This document shows positions 46,037 to 59,181 of a stretch of DNA of 64,000 nt, one piece after another. The notes below the pieces were generated by a model. It was not told the DNA's origin. It did not search any database and saw only the letters and a program-made list of their open reading frames with translations. This DNA is from Centroberyx gerrardi (lineage: Eukaryota; Chordata; Actinopteri; Beryciformes; Berycidae), in assembly GCF_048128805.1 (NCBI RefSeq), contig NC_136016.1, positions 19,829,176 to 19,893,175 on the forward strand, given 5' to 3'. Position numbers and translations under genes: made by a program. The first letter of the stretch is position 1, and each line of letters begins with the position of its first letter.

Positions 46037-47345
46037 GACTGAGACGGTAAACAATGATAAACCTTGCCATCAGCACCTTACAATTCTTGCACTCAGGAAA
46101 ACAGAGTTCAAAGGAGAGTTTTGGCAGGTTTCAGAGACGCGTGTGTGCCTCGACCACACGGAAGTTAACCACCAAACTGGTTTGAACAGTTCGGCAGTTC
46201 AGAAAATGCTTCCTCCTGGCATTTTAGCACTGAACTAAAGGACAAACACATTACCTGTTATTTGCATTCTAATCACTGATGTTGCCTGTGTCTCATATTC
46301 ATTATTAGACGTCATGCTGGTTTTCATTTACCAAACTGCCTGCTAAACAAAAGTGTTTTCCCAGAGCAAGGTGAATCGAGGACACCGGTTCTGCTGATGA
46401 ACTGAAGCTAACATTGAATTTCCTCAAAGGGCAAAGGACAGCAGTCATGTAAAGCCGCTGTGCAGGACCTGGAAATCCTCCTCACTACATTAACCCAGAT
46501 GTCCCGGGACATGAAGATATTAGGAGTTAATGTTTGATTCAGTGGGGAAATGTCTTTATAAAGGCATGACAGAACTCAATTAGGCCTCAGCCACACACCA
46601 TTAAAACAGGAAAGGGTATTCACAGGACGAGTGCATCTTCTGAAAGGTTGTTTCAGAGCGAGGGCAAACATTTGCATTGCACTGTTGCATTCGAGTACAC
46701 ACACACACACACACACACACACTCCCATTTTTGGGTGTTCAGGTGAATCTACTTCTAAACATGAACAGCGTAATTTCAAAAGGAGATATCCACTGCTCTA
46801 AAATGATTGATAGCAAACATGAAACCAAATTATGGTACTTTTAAAAAAAATGGTTGACAAAACAAATACTTTTGCAGACTGGATAAACGTTATTTTAGAG
46901 AAATTGAGTGAAAAATTGCTTTTTTCCAAAGTGGATATAGCCCTGGAGAATTTTGAAATAAACGTCTTTGTATATTTGGGGTTTTGTAATTTCCGTGGGT
47001 TTCAGCTCATGCGGTCCAGATCAGATAAGATGATTATTCAAAATTGTCCCATCAGTCATCGCCGCCCTCCAGCCAAAAAACAGGTGTATGACATCATGGT
47101 TATTAGGGCACATTAAACCGGCTTGCCCTGCCAAAACACACACACACACAGACAATAGTTTTGTCAACAGTGGAGCACTGTTCTCTAGATTTAGCCGTTA
47201 AAACACCGTTAAACGTTCGAACGGAAATGCCTCTTCTCATAGGGGCTTTTCCACACCAGCATCATGGTATGCTGGTGGTATCCTGCCTGATGGGAGAGGC
47301 AGGCCAACCGCCGTTTTAGGAGCAATACATCTGTCATGGCTAAAC

Positions 47346-47510
47346 CTCAGGCAGCAGCGGTTACCTAGATGTTAGAGGAGCAGGCTTGTGATAAAAGGCT
47401 TGTCAGTTCAAATCCCACACCAGCTGGGAAGGAACCGGGTGGGAAATGTGACTGTGAAGAAGTCCTCTCCCTCAGTAACGGCTGTCAAGGTGGAAAAAGT
47501 GAATGTGAGC
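47346..47510 (+). mobile_element. tRNA-derived SINE, copy 2
   Basis: Head GAGCAGGCTTGTGATAAAAG then GTCAGTTCAAATCCCACACC (B box), and body through CGGCTGTCAAGGTGGAAAAA. Closely similar to the copy at 45,354-45,505 and again directly upstream of a MITE-A copy. Confidence 0.6.
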
Positions 47511-47517
47511 GAGGAAC

Positions 47518-48394
47518 TTGAAGGAAAAAATCCACCCTTGGATACTATTACACTTATAATACACAAACACACACACACACACACACACACACAGGGAGAT
47601 GGAACTGTGATCTGTTGCAATCAGATAACCGAAGTGAAACCTATAATTAAAGAAGTCTAACCTCAGATACTCTACTGTCAGATAGGTGATGTTCAGTGTA
47701 TTCTAGAAGTTATTTTGTGATTTAGGGTTGCAATTAACTTTTTTGTTGAACCCACTTTCCCTCAACCGGCCTCGTCTACTTCTATTTCAGTTAGTTATAT
47801 TCCTACATTTCCCAGAATGCCTTTCGACAAACCCACAGAAAGGGAGTGTGAACGTGTCGCTTTCAATCCAAGGTGAGTGATGCAACTTTGCAGCAAAGAA
47901 ATTAGATTTTGCTCACCTGATAGTTAGCTGGCTAGCTAGTCTGTGAACACCGGGGGATGTCTGTGATTACCGCCGCGCCCCTTACTCAAAACACAACATG
48001 CCTTGTAGCTGCATTGCATTCTGGTCTCTCTCCTGCTCCTGTGGGTGGAGAAATTGGTCTCTCTCCTCTTCTACGATGGATTTCTCCCTGTATGATTGTT
48101 GAACGTCTCTTGGTGCAAAATGGCGGCTCTAGAAAGAAGCCCTCGCTCTTTGATTCTGAGGGACTGACGCCAAAACCTGACGTTTACCGCTGATGTTTTA
48201 GATCTGTGAAATATTTTCTGCTATTAAACTCCATTGCAGCTGAGAAATATCTCGATGTGCATCATGTCATCTATGTCTTCAGGAATATGAAAAATACACC
48301 TCCAAACAAGAAAATGGGTCCAGATATACAAGATACATCACCAATAGATGTTTATTAAGTGTTAAAGTGTTTTAAGGTGGATTTTTCGTTTAAA
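47518..48394 (+). mobile_element. MITE-A copy 3 (expanded)
   Basis: Starts AAGGAAAAAATCCACCCTTG and ends AAGGTGGATTTTTCGTTTAAA. At about 877 bp it is longer than the other copies. It has gained a (CA)n run (47,565-47,593), the flanking GGGAGATGGAACTGTGATCT segment, and sequence after 48,190 (including CCAGATATACAAGATACATC). The shared core includes CCCAGAATGCCTTTCGACAA and the GGCGGCTCTAG block. Confidence 0.7.
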
Positions 48395-49653
48395 AGAGTA
48401 GGAGTCCTCAGTCACAAGCCTGCAGGCAGCTAACCTGTCAGTACAACAGTCAGTCAACATCTGGGCTGAGTTACGCTCCGCTCTCCGTCTTCTGGATGCA
48501 GAGTGAATCTCTTCCATCCATCTTGCTGTCCTGACGTCTGTTGCCTATACGGACCTCAGCGCCCGGCGCACCAGGCGTGTTGTGTGTGTGTGTGTGTGTG
48601 TCCCCCGTGACTCCGGCATCACCGAGGTCCCAGTGGACCCCACGCATGCGTCGCCATACATCATACTCTATGATCCAGAGCATCGAGCCGCTGTTCAATA
48701 GCAGTCAGTTAACAGGCGGCGAGGACAGAGAGGTATCGACACCTTTCAGCTCCGGATGGGATTGGAGTTAGAAAGCAGCAAGGGACTTGGTGACTTACTG
48801 CTTTTGCTTTCTAGACGTGTTTACGGCTCTAACACTGTGCTGTATTTCAGTCTGTATACATGTCATATGAGTATACTGTATAGACATGAGGGTATGTTAT
48901 ACCCTCTCATGTTGTGCAGGGGAATGTTATATTGCTATATTGCAGGCAGTGAGGTGCTGGCACTTCAAACATACATCAAAATTATCAAAACGGCCGCAGA
49001 AGTGGTTCTCAGTCCAGGGAGCTACAGCTAATAGCAATGGAGGAAAAAGGTTCAGGACAGCACCTTGATCCGCTCAACACTGCCATCCTGAACCTTTTTC
49101 CTAAAGGCAGTAAAGGCAAGTAAAGGCATCTAAGAAATAGTAAAGATGTTTCAAACAAATGTATAATGAATTGTATAGTGTCTGTATTATATGTAAAGAA
49201 TAAAGATGTTAGGCAAGCCTTAACAGAACAATTCCGCCTTTGGAAAATAGGATATGAAATTGCATCTTTATTGCAAGTTGATGCAAAGTGCTTTACAGTC
49301 TGCCAGCAGGTACAGGTCCCACATGCTTTAAAACTACACCCAGGTCTCAAGCAACATGAATTTGCACAATCATCGCTGTCTGATTTACCTTCTGTTGGGA
49401 CAAATTTCTGTTGGGCATGACTGTCTCGTCCCTGGAGGATGACAGCGCTGGTGACTGTTCGTAAACAGCGGCTCTGAGCGCTGTCTCGCTGCGTTATCTT
49501 CAGCCTGACAGCAGATAACAGCCAAACACATCAAAGCTCTGCGCTCTCTGGGCCGCAGCGACGCACGCTCCAAAACTATTTAATCAGGACCTTTTCTCTT
49601 GGCCTCCGCCGCAGACCTGGAACTGTGATATGCTCTGAAAGCAGATATTGGTC

Positions 49654-49687
<34 letters not shown>

Positions 49688-50350
49688 TAGGGTTGGGGGG
49701 GGCATGTTTGTTTAGGCTCCCTCTCTGTTTCACTGGGTCAGGCTCAGGCTCATAGAGGTATAATTCTGCGGTCAGGCTGTTGAATCTGTCCTCTTCTTGC
49801 TAGTTTTCTGACTTTTCCTGAGGCTCCCTCTGCTCCGCGGTCCATTGGCTTCTGCTGCTTGGCTCTGCTGCCTGCTCAAGTTGTCAAATAATGGAAAAGA
49901 GGGCCGTTAGGCACGCTGATCAAGCGTTAACACTGAGCATAAAAGCTACTCAAGTCCTCTTCTCCCAGCTCGAGCATTCACACAAGCAGCATGACAGAGA
50001 CCAGCGCTAACATTAGTCATTTTTATTTTGTCCTCGGGTTCTGCAAGTATCTATCAGATGGTCTACCGCTGCGGTGCGTCTCTGTATTTATGGCCGTGTC
50101 CGGCTTCTGATATATCATCCTCCTCTGTGGAATTCCTTGCAGAGAGAAGAAGCGACCAGGATGATTATAGGCCAGTTTTTTATTGCATGAATGACATCAT
50201 GACTGTAGATCATGGAATCCTATGGTTTTGGAAATCCTCTATACACAACGCCGTAAATCGGACAGTAGCTGTAGCGTGCGATCCAAAATTCTTAGCTAAA
50301 TGTTTGGATTTGATGCAGAGGAAAATGTAAGGTCAACGGAGGGATGCCTG

Positions 50351-50396
<46 letters not shown>

Positions 50397-50937
50397 GAGT
50401 AGAGTGGAGTGGAATAAGTAAGCTAGTGCACATGCGGCTGTAATCAGCAGGTTTTACGGGTGGTCTTATTACCTTGAATTACACCTGTCAGATAACCTAT
50501 CAAAGAAAAAGCTGATTGCTCACTGCTGTGGAGTGCAGCAGAGATCGGCTGATAGCTCAGTTGGTATTACGTCACCCGTCGCTTCATTCCTGTGAGTGTT
50601 TCCTATGATGATGACCAAACTTCTATTTATCTCACTTCACTCGCCTAAGATTTACAGTCCAGAGGGAGAGTTGAAACTTTGAATGCCACCATTTGAAATA
50701 AGTGACACCTGCTCTTGCAGATAGACGCAATTACATCAAAACAAATTGTCACTGCTGAGTGAAAACCTCATAACTCAAATTCTGGTGATTTTGGGGTCGA
50801 TATAAATACTTGGGTTTTCTCACAGCAACACACAGCAGACCTGCCAGACAGACTTAAATAAATAAATAAATAGCAGCAGCAGTCAACATTTCAATACAAA
50901 GTTAAAACAATCAGTCAATAAAACACTCTATAGGCTA
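48395..50937. other. Non-repetitive-looking stretch in the msrb1-hs3st6 interval
   Basis: Apart from a TG tract (49,656-49,686), a CA tract (50,354-50,391) and a hairpin around GGAAAAAGGTTCAGGACAGC (49,045 onward, partner near 49,082-49,101), this 2.5-kb region lacks obvious transposon features. Short frames exist but none has recognisable domains or splice-linked partners. Unique DNA in a gene-poor interval could be regulatory; that cannot be judged from one sequence. Confidence 0.4.
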
Positions 50938-51150
50938 ACAGTACTGTGCAAAAGTTAGGCACCCTAGATTCTATTATATACATTTTGTCTTTGATGTTTA
51001 TTTATTTGTTTTCTGCTTTAGTGTGTCAGTAGACTGCTCTTTATAGTAAATGTTTTGATATAGAAACTTTTCATTTAATTATTTTTGAAAGCATCTTCGC
51101 TTTACGGATTTTTTTTACATGTGCCTAAGACTTTTGCACAGTACTGTGTA
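50938..51150. mobile_element. Mariner-type MITE
   Basis: A 213-bp element with inverted ends ACAGTACTGTGCAAAAGTTA and its counterpart AAGACTTTTGCACAGTACTG, a terminus well known from widespread vertebrate Tc1/mariner MITEs. The interior is AT-rich and non-coding. Confidence 0.8.
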
Positions 51151-52638
51151 TCTTGAAGCTATTAAAAATGCAGATTGAAGTTGGTACAATTTTCATGTTT
51201 TAGCTTCATTTGAAGGATTACATGCTCCTCTATGGGTAGAGGAAACTGTACAACCCTTTTGGTTTATGAAGCCTTTTCAAAATGACCTAAAAAATGCACG
51301 GCGGTCAAGCTGAAAACAAGGCTGCTTTTCTTACTTTTTACTTTCTAAAAATTGACGTTCTGGAGATACGAGGTTTTCACCCGACAACAGCGAAATTATA
51401 GTACTTTTTTTTAGGATTAAAGGAGTCTTAAGTCCTTGTTTTGAAAAATGTACAATACTTTTACAGACTTGATGTAGGATGATCGACTTCAGGTAATGAT
51501 TCTGTTTTTCGTGTTTTGAACTTGTATTTTGTTGTGCAGCAGAAACACATTCCTGGACAACCCCTCCTCTGCTGAATGTAACATTTCGTCTCAGCCGCTT
51601 TGTTCGCTCCATCTCGCAGCAACAGAGATGTCAGATGTTAAGAGATCAGCAGATTTCTGCCCGTGTTGTTGTGTCTGGATCCCAGCGCTGCACGGCCCAC
51701 CAGAAGCCTTATCTCCCCCCTGCATCCTCACTCCTGGGGCCTGAAGGACGAGTCCAAAACACTGACAGCGTGCTGGCTGGTCAGTGCGCTGTCACCACTG
51801 ATCAGCGAATTACGAATAAGCATTTAATTTCAGCTCATTATAGATTTTCCCCAATCCTATTACACAGAGCGTAAGCTTTATAATGACCGAACCGGCAATC
51901 ATGGTCAAAATATTTGTTTTAGTGCAAAACCAGAATGTTTCCACTCAACAGAATCCATCTGAAGTTCATTTATTCTCTCCCAGCTTTTTCCCAACCGAGG
52001 GGCTTTCTCCTCGACAGTTTACACAGAGTCAAGAAGCATCAAGTAAAAAAAAAAAAAAAATCAGAGCAAGAAGTAAACACAGCGCTGCCATCGCTCTCTT
52101 TGAAGGACCTACAGAGACGAGAGCCAGCGGGGTTTTATTGGAGACAATGGCGACCGTCTAACCACAATGCACTGCAGTAAAAGTCCCAAATAGGACGGAC
52201 GGTCACAGACGGGGCGTCAGGTTGGGTTTCAGAGAGGCAGCTGCTCTCACCTTTTTCCCGCTATAATGACTCGGCTTCAGACTGATAAACAGTTGTTATT
52301 ATTAACCTCGAAATTCCCACGTGTCGCTCCTGTGCAGGCATGCCCGCCACTTTACATGCCTTCTTTATCCTCGATTGAAAACATTTTTTGAGCAGCGAGC
52401 TAGTAGCCACACCCATGTGATAATGTACAGTGCTGCCTTGCCCTATACTTACCCAGCCAGCCGCAGAGCTCTGCCCTGCAGTTATGGCTGAGAGGACGCT
52501 GCTGCCACCGGCTTTCACACAACACAGACTCACAGTGCAGACTGTATGGGCTCTCCTATTGGTTGTTGTGTGTGCTTTGTTTGTGTGGATAAGTTTAGGT
52601 GTTGCTTGTTTACTTGCTATCCAGAGCTGCTTGGAAAA

Positions 52639-53050
52639 TTTAAAGTGGTAATCAGCGAGATCTTTATTTATTTTTTTATTATTCTGTCTCCATCTTTGCT
52701 GCTCAGCGCTCATCGCTGTGGTGTTTCTGCACTGCTCTTCCCACAGATCACCTGTCAATCAAACCGTGTGGGCGGGACTGTGACGTCTTTCTCTTTGGAT
52801 TTTCTGTTGATGCAGTTTGAGTTTCTGTAGGTGGCGCTCTTTTCTTTGTCTGTTCAGCCACGGCGGCTATCGCTGCTCATGCTAACTACCCAGTTCTTCT
52901 TCTGTTTATTACAAACTGCTGTTGCTGGAAACGTAAAGCGCATCACTTCCTTTGCACCAGAGGATTTATCCTGGGAAAGACCTACCAGACACTGGGTGTT
53001 TAAACCAGACATTTATTTATGTGAAAATGTTGCTGATTTTCACTTTAAAG
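52639..53050 (+). mobile_element. MITE-C copy 3
   Basis: Begins ATTTAAAGTGGTAATCAGCG and ends GATTTTCACTTTAAAG, short inverted termini. The interior has CCACAGATCACCTGTCAATC, TTTGAGTTTCTGTAGGTGGC and GTTCAGCCACGGCGGCTATC, shared with the reverse copy at 8,920-9,260 and the copy at 10,500-10,922. Confidence 0.65.
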
Positions 53051-53589
53051 TCACAAGGAAACAGCATTTTGTTGGTGTCTTGCTTCCATAATTTGACATA
53101 TTTCCAGCTGAAGCAGGATGTTGGGGTGAGACATGAAGACTGTTCAGAAGTGGCGGATTGCACTATAACAAACAAAGGCAACATACTTGTGTAGTTGGTG
53201 AAGCAATCAATTGTGAAATACTTTTGCACACACAATCTTGAGTTGCCACAATTGCAAGATTCTTCAAAATAAATAAATCCCAGCCACTGGAACACAGAGT
53301 TTTGGGGAGCGAACACCCAAAAATGTCCCATGGTGCCTCTTCTGTCACGTTGGGAAGTTGCAGGGTTTTTTTTTTTCAGTACAATAAAACCGCTTGTACA
53401 AAATACCATCACGCTGAACTGACTGTTGACTGAACAAAACCCGACATGTAACTCATCCTCTAATCCGTGCTGCCCTTTGCCGGTGGAGTCTGGGGGAGTT
53501 TGGCGGTGAGCGTTTTCTACGGGGAGGTCGGAGATGAGTGTGAGAACGGGGGAAGCTGATAGGGCTCCTGCTCTTTTCATCACCCCCCA

Positions 53590-53744
53590 CCCCCGACCCC
53601 ACCCAACACACACACACACACACACCTCGCCAGACAGACCCGTCCTCCATCACATGAAGCTCCTTTGAAAAGAGTCGAGCCGTCAGAGTCGGTGTGAGGA
53701 GCCGCTGTGGTCGTCTTTGTGCGCTGGTGCCTATGTATGATCCC

Positions 53745-53778
<34 letters not shown>

Positions 53779-54612
53779 GCTTATCCCAGGCCCAGAGTGA
53801 GGCCAGGAAACACATTCCATGCAGGTGAGTTAATAGGCCATGTGAAGAGCAGCTCTTCAGTAGCTGGTCCCATGTATTGTATCCTCAGTGATCTGGTACA
53901 ATACGCAGACAAAGCTCTGTATTCTCCTATGGGATAATGGTTGTAACGCCCTTCGGCACAACTTGAGAAGTCTGGCTTATTCAATTTGACCTGAAACAGT
54001 GCGGGGATTAGCTATTGTGAGAAAACAAAAAAACGCAACGCCCTGCAAAAGCAAAACAAAGCAGAAGAGAAGAATAAATAGACACATCAATCTGAAACGC
54101 ATCAGATTTCCTTAACTCTGAGTGAACTCTGCTCTCCCATCGGAGACGAGCAACTGAGTTTCATCCTCCGTGACTGAAACTGAAACTCTGATTGTTAATA
54201 ACACACACTCCATTCCTCTCTCTACTGAAACTGAAACTCCAATTGTTAATAACACACAAGCCTCCACTCTCCATTCCTCTCTTTTTCTGTCCTTAAACAC
54301 ACACACATTCGCGCTACTGTACTTGTGAGGACCTTCATTGATTACACCCATCCCCTAATCCCTAATCTTAACGCTCTTCACTACACGCCTTAACCTTTAC
54401 CTTAACCTAAACCTAATCCGAACTCTAATCTTAACCCTAAACCCAAGTCTTAATCCTAAACTAAAGTCCTAATCCTAAAATAGCTCCTTAAGGAAGTGAA
54501 GATCAGCAAAATGTCCTCACTTCTCCTTATCTTGCCATCCTTGTGAGGACATTTGGACCAAACAAACAAACCAATAAAGTATAGAAATACAAGAACACAC
54601 ACACACTGTCAG

Positions 54613-54655
<43 letters not shown>

Positions 54656-55295
54656 CCCTGTCTCTCTCTCTTTGAAAACACACTCACCTTCCCTCTCTCT
54701 ACCACAGTCTCACTGTAGGAACTTTCCCTATACATCACAGTTATTTAATTTCAGGGCAATTTTAATTCATTTTATTCCCTTTACTTATTAACTATGCATT
54801 TTGTTCTTTGTGTACCAGCCTCCACTGTGTTGAGTTTTTTTTTCTTCTTCTTCTGATACCTTTTTACAAGCCCCTGGGGGTGTTTCGCTCTCACCCGCTT
54901 ACTCACCAGTTTGTATTCCCTCTCTTCTTTGTTTTCAAGTTTTTATCATCATTTGTATGCGTAAATCAAACCTAAGCTACATCTAAAACTGTTACACCTT
55001 GCCATGTTCTCCTTAACCTTCCAGTGATTTGCTGTAGTTACAGTAATAAACAGTAACACATCAGTCTCATACAGTGTGATAGCTCTGGATGGGCCCGAGG
55101 GGCTCGGAGCAGAAGCAGAGACATGAAACAGATCCCGTCTTTGAAGCGGCCGCGGCTCGTCGTCATAGGGACTTACCCGCGGATTACAGACCATAATAGT
55201 CGCTGCCGAGCTTTGTACAGCTGCCTGCCTTCCCAGAGCCAAGGCCTTACACAGGTGTATAGGAATTCAGCACAGAGGGAGGCTCTCACAGGCGC

Positions 55296-55330
<35 letters not shown>

Positions 55331-55335
55331 CCCTC
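53590..55335. repeat. Cluster of CA/TG microsatellites and CCTAA-like sequence
   Basis: CA tract at 53,606-53,626, TG tract at 53,746-53,775, degenerate CCTAAC/CTTAAC repeats at 54,350-54,480, a CA tract at 54,616-54,652 and a TG tract at 55,298-55,330. The short CTGAAACTGAAACTC unit is duplicated near 54,174-54,240. No coding sequence was recognised. Confidence 0.7.
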
Positions 55336-55389
55336 AGTTCAGGTGTTCCTCTGTTAAATTATCAAAGAGAGTGAACTTGAATGTAGGAT

Positions 55390-55765
55390 TAGACTGATAA
55401 ATGGGGCCGATATTCTCCTTTTATTAAATATTGGATATTGATGATATGATGGAGGTTCCTCAGTTCCTCAGTTAAGCTTTATTTTCTTTACACATTTTAA
55501 TTATTAATTTAAGTGTTCAATAATGTTTTTTGTTATTAATTCTCCATTTAAAAGCCTGGTTTATCTCAGAGTTACTCTATCACTGAATAGGTGTGGGGGG
55601 TCTCCCTGCCTCAAAGAGCTGGTAACACTAAAATAATTTCATCAGTCTGGGTTTCAGTGGAGAGTTTTAGTGTCCCATGATGCTCTAAATGCTCTTTCAG
55701 AAGCTTTTCCACCTTGACAAGAAGAAAATTTGCAGGAAAACACTGAATTCTTGTTATTTTGTCGG
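55390..55765 (+). mobile_element. MITE-D copy 2
   Basis: Same order of blocks as 17,385-17,765: GGCCGATATT, TGATGGAGG, TCACTGAATAGGTGTGG, TGGGTTTCAGTGGAGAGTTT, AGTGTCCCATGATG and AGCTTTTCCACC. Downstream sequence to about 56,110 is not shared. Non-coding. Confidence 0.65.
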
Positions 55766-56425
55766 CATAAAACCCTTCTAATTTGAACCGTACTGTAACC
55801 GAGTTGGAATGAACACAACCGTCTTCGGCACACGTCAAAAAAAACAAAGCAGGCCCGGCGTTATTGATCACTTTGACTGCAGAGTGGCACGTCTCCGATT
55901 GTTTTTCAACATGCGAGCGGATCAATACGGAGGAGTACTGTGAGAGGACAGAAGGGTAAATGATGCCTCCTCTGTTCAGACACTCGGGGTAAATTGACAG
56001 ACTGCCAGGCTGGAGGAAGCCCGGGTCGATAGATATCGTCATCCCCTTTGGATTTATCATGCGTATAGATGTGCTGCCATGTAGCGCCTCACTTATATTC
56101 CAACACATAAGGTGAAGTTGCCAATAGCTGATATATACTGTAACTCATATATTGTCAAAAGCAATTTTGGGGGGAAAAAAGGGCCTCGTATCCACTGTTC
56201 TCCATTTCCAACAACATCCTGACCTTGCTGGACAATACTGGGTTTGGTATTCAGTGTGTAAATAAAGCTTTAATCATCATATCTTTGATTCACATGAACC
56301 TGTACTCAGTAAAGGAAGACTTTAACAATGCATACCAAGGCAGCTCCACTATTGCACAATAATCAAGTATTACCTGAAACTCTATATAGTGTATCAAGCA
56401 TAATGTCACCTCAGATCTGCTGTGC

Positions 56426-56944
56426 TTAAAGGAACAATCCTCCCCCGGACCGACACTCTTACACTGTTAGACACCTTCAATTTGTTGCTTTGTAATTTAC
56501 TTTTCTGGTGTACCACTTTCCCTCAACCTGCCTCGTCTACTTCTACTTCAGTTACTGATTTCCTACGTTTCCCAGAATGCCATTCGACAACCCTCAGAGA
56601 AAGGGGTGCTCTGTGATAGGGGGATAGTGATAGCATACAGTGAAAAAGTGAAAGTTGACAGAGAACATTGCTGTGGTGTGTCAGGCCCACTTGTTTAAAC
56701 TATTCAAAAACGTTGTTGAAGAGTGTGTTTTCTACTATTATTATGAACATTTTCTACTATTAAAATCCATTGTAACTGCACTGCAGAAATCTCAATGTGA
56801 CATCATGTCATCTATGTTTGGCCAGTCACCTGTGGGAATAAGAAAATACACCACCAAACAACAAAATGGGCCCAAGGTCCATCGCCATAGCTGTTTTTTT
56901 AACAGTGCATGTTAAAGTGTTTTAGGGTGGATTTTTCCTGTAAG
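56426..56944 (+). mobile_element. MITE-A copy 4
   Basis: Starts TTAAAGGAACAATCCTCCCC and ends AGGGTGGATTTTTCCTGTAA. It shares CTGCCTCGTCTACTTCTACT, CCCAGAATGCCATTCGACAA and the terminal GTTAAAGTGTTTTAGGGTGG with the other copies, but its middle lacks the GGCGGCTCTAG block. Confidence 0.7.
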
Positions 56945-58730
56945 TCTGCTAGCATGCTAGACACACCAACAACAAAACTGTCTGTCAACATAAGATAATT
57001 AACTGAGGATGCCATTTTTGTCATGCATTATATAATTACCAAACATGTATTAACATTTATGGTTCAAATGCTGCTTATATTCTGTGTTACAGCTGACACT
57101 TCAGTCTTCTCTGAGGTTTCAATGTATTTTTAACATGAGTCACTACTCAAAATGATCCGTAGCTTCCATTCTGATCCATTTTTACCTGCAGCGGTTCACT
57201 GTGCTGCAATCCAGTGCAATGAGTGTCTAGGAGTGTCTTGGCTTTCCACACAACACTGTGACAATGGCACTGGTGTGGTGCTGGTTAGTCTGATTAAGAA
57301 ACGCCTGTAGCCTAGAGAGGAAGGCCCAAAAAAAACCTGGCGGTTGGAAACAGTTCCTAAAGCGTTGCATGCAAAGTTGCTCGGAAAATGAAAATGAAAA
57401 AAGACTGTCGCTCATTTCCAGGGGGAAGAAGTCAGCTGTAAACTCTGAGAGAGATCGTCAGCGAGCATCCGCTGCAGGTCGCAGAGCTGAAGCCGGGCCA
57501 GGATCCGTCCAGATGGAAGGTCTTGGGGTTTTCAGCGCAGCAGCATATTTCCTATACGCCGATATTACCGCAGTCCACGGCAGTTCAGCTCCCGGCCCCA
57601 GGCAGAGGGGAAGGAGCCAAGCATTTTATCTGTCACTGCAGAGTTTCACCAACATGTAAAGAGGCTGTTAAAGCTTGCAGAATAATTTATGTTCTCATAT
57701 GGTGTCAGCAAGGTTCAGGAACAAAAGGGCGGACTGAATGATGACGTTAATTCATCATTAGGACATATGAAGGGGTTTGTTCCAAAAACCTGTATAGTTT
57801 GGATGAAACATCTTTAGCACTTTCAACAGTATAAGTGATTCAATCCTCTAAAATGTTACATTTATATGAGCAAATATCTTATAAAACCAAAAAAATTATC
57901 GATTTTTTGAAATATCAAGTTTTTCTTTCAAGACAGCAATAATTTTGGGAGAGACTGTAGGTGTCAAATTCACATGGTTGATATCTCATTTGGAATTAAA
58001 CTCTTCACATGAATGTTTAAAAAAAATTTGAAGGGATTTTGTTTTTTTGTAAAGCTCAATAATTACAAATTTGACCTTTACCATACAAATAAAGCAGATA
58101 TAATATGGAAGTGTATATAGACAGGGAAAGAGGAGGTACTAAACCAAGGAGAAAGTGAAGAAACCGATGGTGGTCTTGATCACGGCATGTTTACACTCTC
58201 ACCCACACACACACACACACACACACATAGAAAGACAGGGAGAAAGAAAGAGAGAGAGAGCCTCATGCTGGTTTGCTGGTGGCACCTGTCTGCCCCTGTT
58301 GGGCAGAGTGTAGAGGTTAACTGTGTGTGTCATGTCTGGCTCCATGCACTGTGTGGTCAGCAGGGCCAGCAGACAGACAGGTGGCCACTAGCCGCCGGTT
58401 CACAGACCACAATATGGGCAAGAGGCAACAGTCAAGCCGCAAGCTTTCAAATTTGCAGGAAGCTCTCCAGTGAATGGGCGATTTTAAGGGGAAATGAGGG
58501 GAAATTGCCTCCTCTTTCTGCAATCAAAATATAACTACTCTCTTCATCATTTTCCAAAACCCTTTCCTCTTCTTCTCAATGCAGTAATAACCACTCAAAT
58601 TTGGTGATTATATTTCTCCACAATTGCTCCCAAAATAATGTGATAGGCCTATAAGAATCCATCAACTCTGAGAGGTTGCATTGTGCCTGTAATTATTTTT
58701 TGCTGTTATTTTAGAGTGGCACGGCCCGGG
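56945..58730. other. Gene-free stretch upstream of the sulfotransferase gene
   Basis: No recognised gene. A 96-codon frame at 57,369-57,659 has no family features. A (CA)n tract lies at 58,203-58,227. Otherwise the DNA is AT-rich and unremarkable to the eye. Confidence 0.5.
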
Positions 58731-59181
58731 ACTGGAAGGGGGCGTGTGTTTGATAAACAGGGCGTGGATTTGGCAGCCGGACGGGAAGGGGTGTTGAGGG
58801 TTTCCTATAGAGCCGCTGCCAAGGAGCCACGGGAGCGCAGCGCACACGGAGGAGCGGAGCGCTCAGGGACACAAATCCACAACCATCTTTCCTCTGAGCT
58901 GCGGACTTCAAGTCAAGTTACTGAAAAGATCCGCAAGTTGTCTTTGAAGCTTCAAGCAGCCGAGGAACCCCTAGACAGATAAAGGACATTTAAGATTCGT
59001 TGAGAAACATGAGTGGGGTTTTTACGCGCAGTGGGCAAGTTTTGCGCCGCTTGACGTCGCGGTTGGAACGCGGTGATTTTATAGGCGTTCTCGGTTTTAG
59101 CAGCTTTTAATCCCAGTAGTATGAAGTCATTTGATATGGCATGTTTCCTGCGTTGTGTCCTCTGGCTCAGGGTTGCGACTC
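58731..59181 (+). promoter_or_regulatory. GC-rich 5' region of the sulfotransferase gene
   Basis: A CpG-rich block (for example CACGGGAGCGCAGCGCACAC and TTACGCGCAGTGGG) directly precedes the coding exon. It probably contains the promoter and 5' UTR. The 99-codon frame inside it (58,683-58,982) does not resemble a protein and is most likely untranslated. Confidence 0.4.

Noticed and set aside
53017-53625. A 202-codon frame on the minus strand (also 52,261-52,758, 165 codons)
   Set aside because: No domain, no splice-linked partners, and both overlap a MITE or CA tract.
57369-57659. A 96-codon frame upstream of the sulfotransferase gene
   Set aside because: No recognisable family features, membrane segment or supported splice sites; not enough to call a gene.
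58683-58982. Upstream frame as an N-terminal extension of the sulfotransferase
   Set aside because: It ends in a stop before the coding exon and lies in a CpG-rich 5' region; more likely promoter/UTR.
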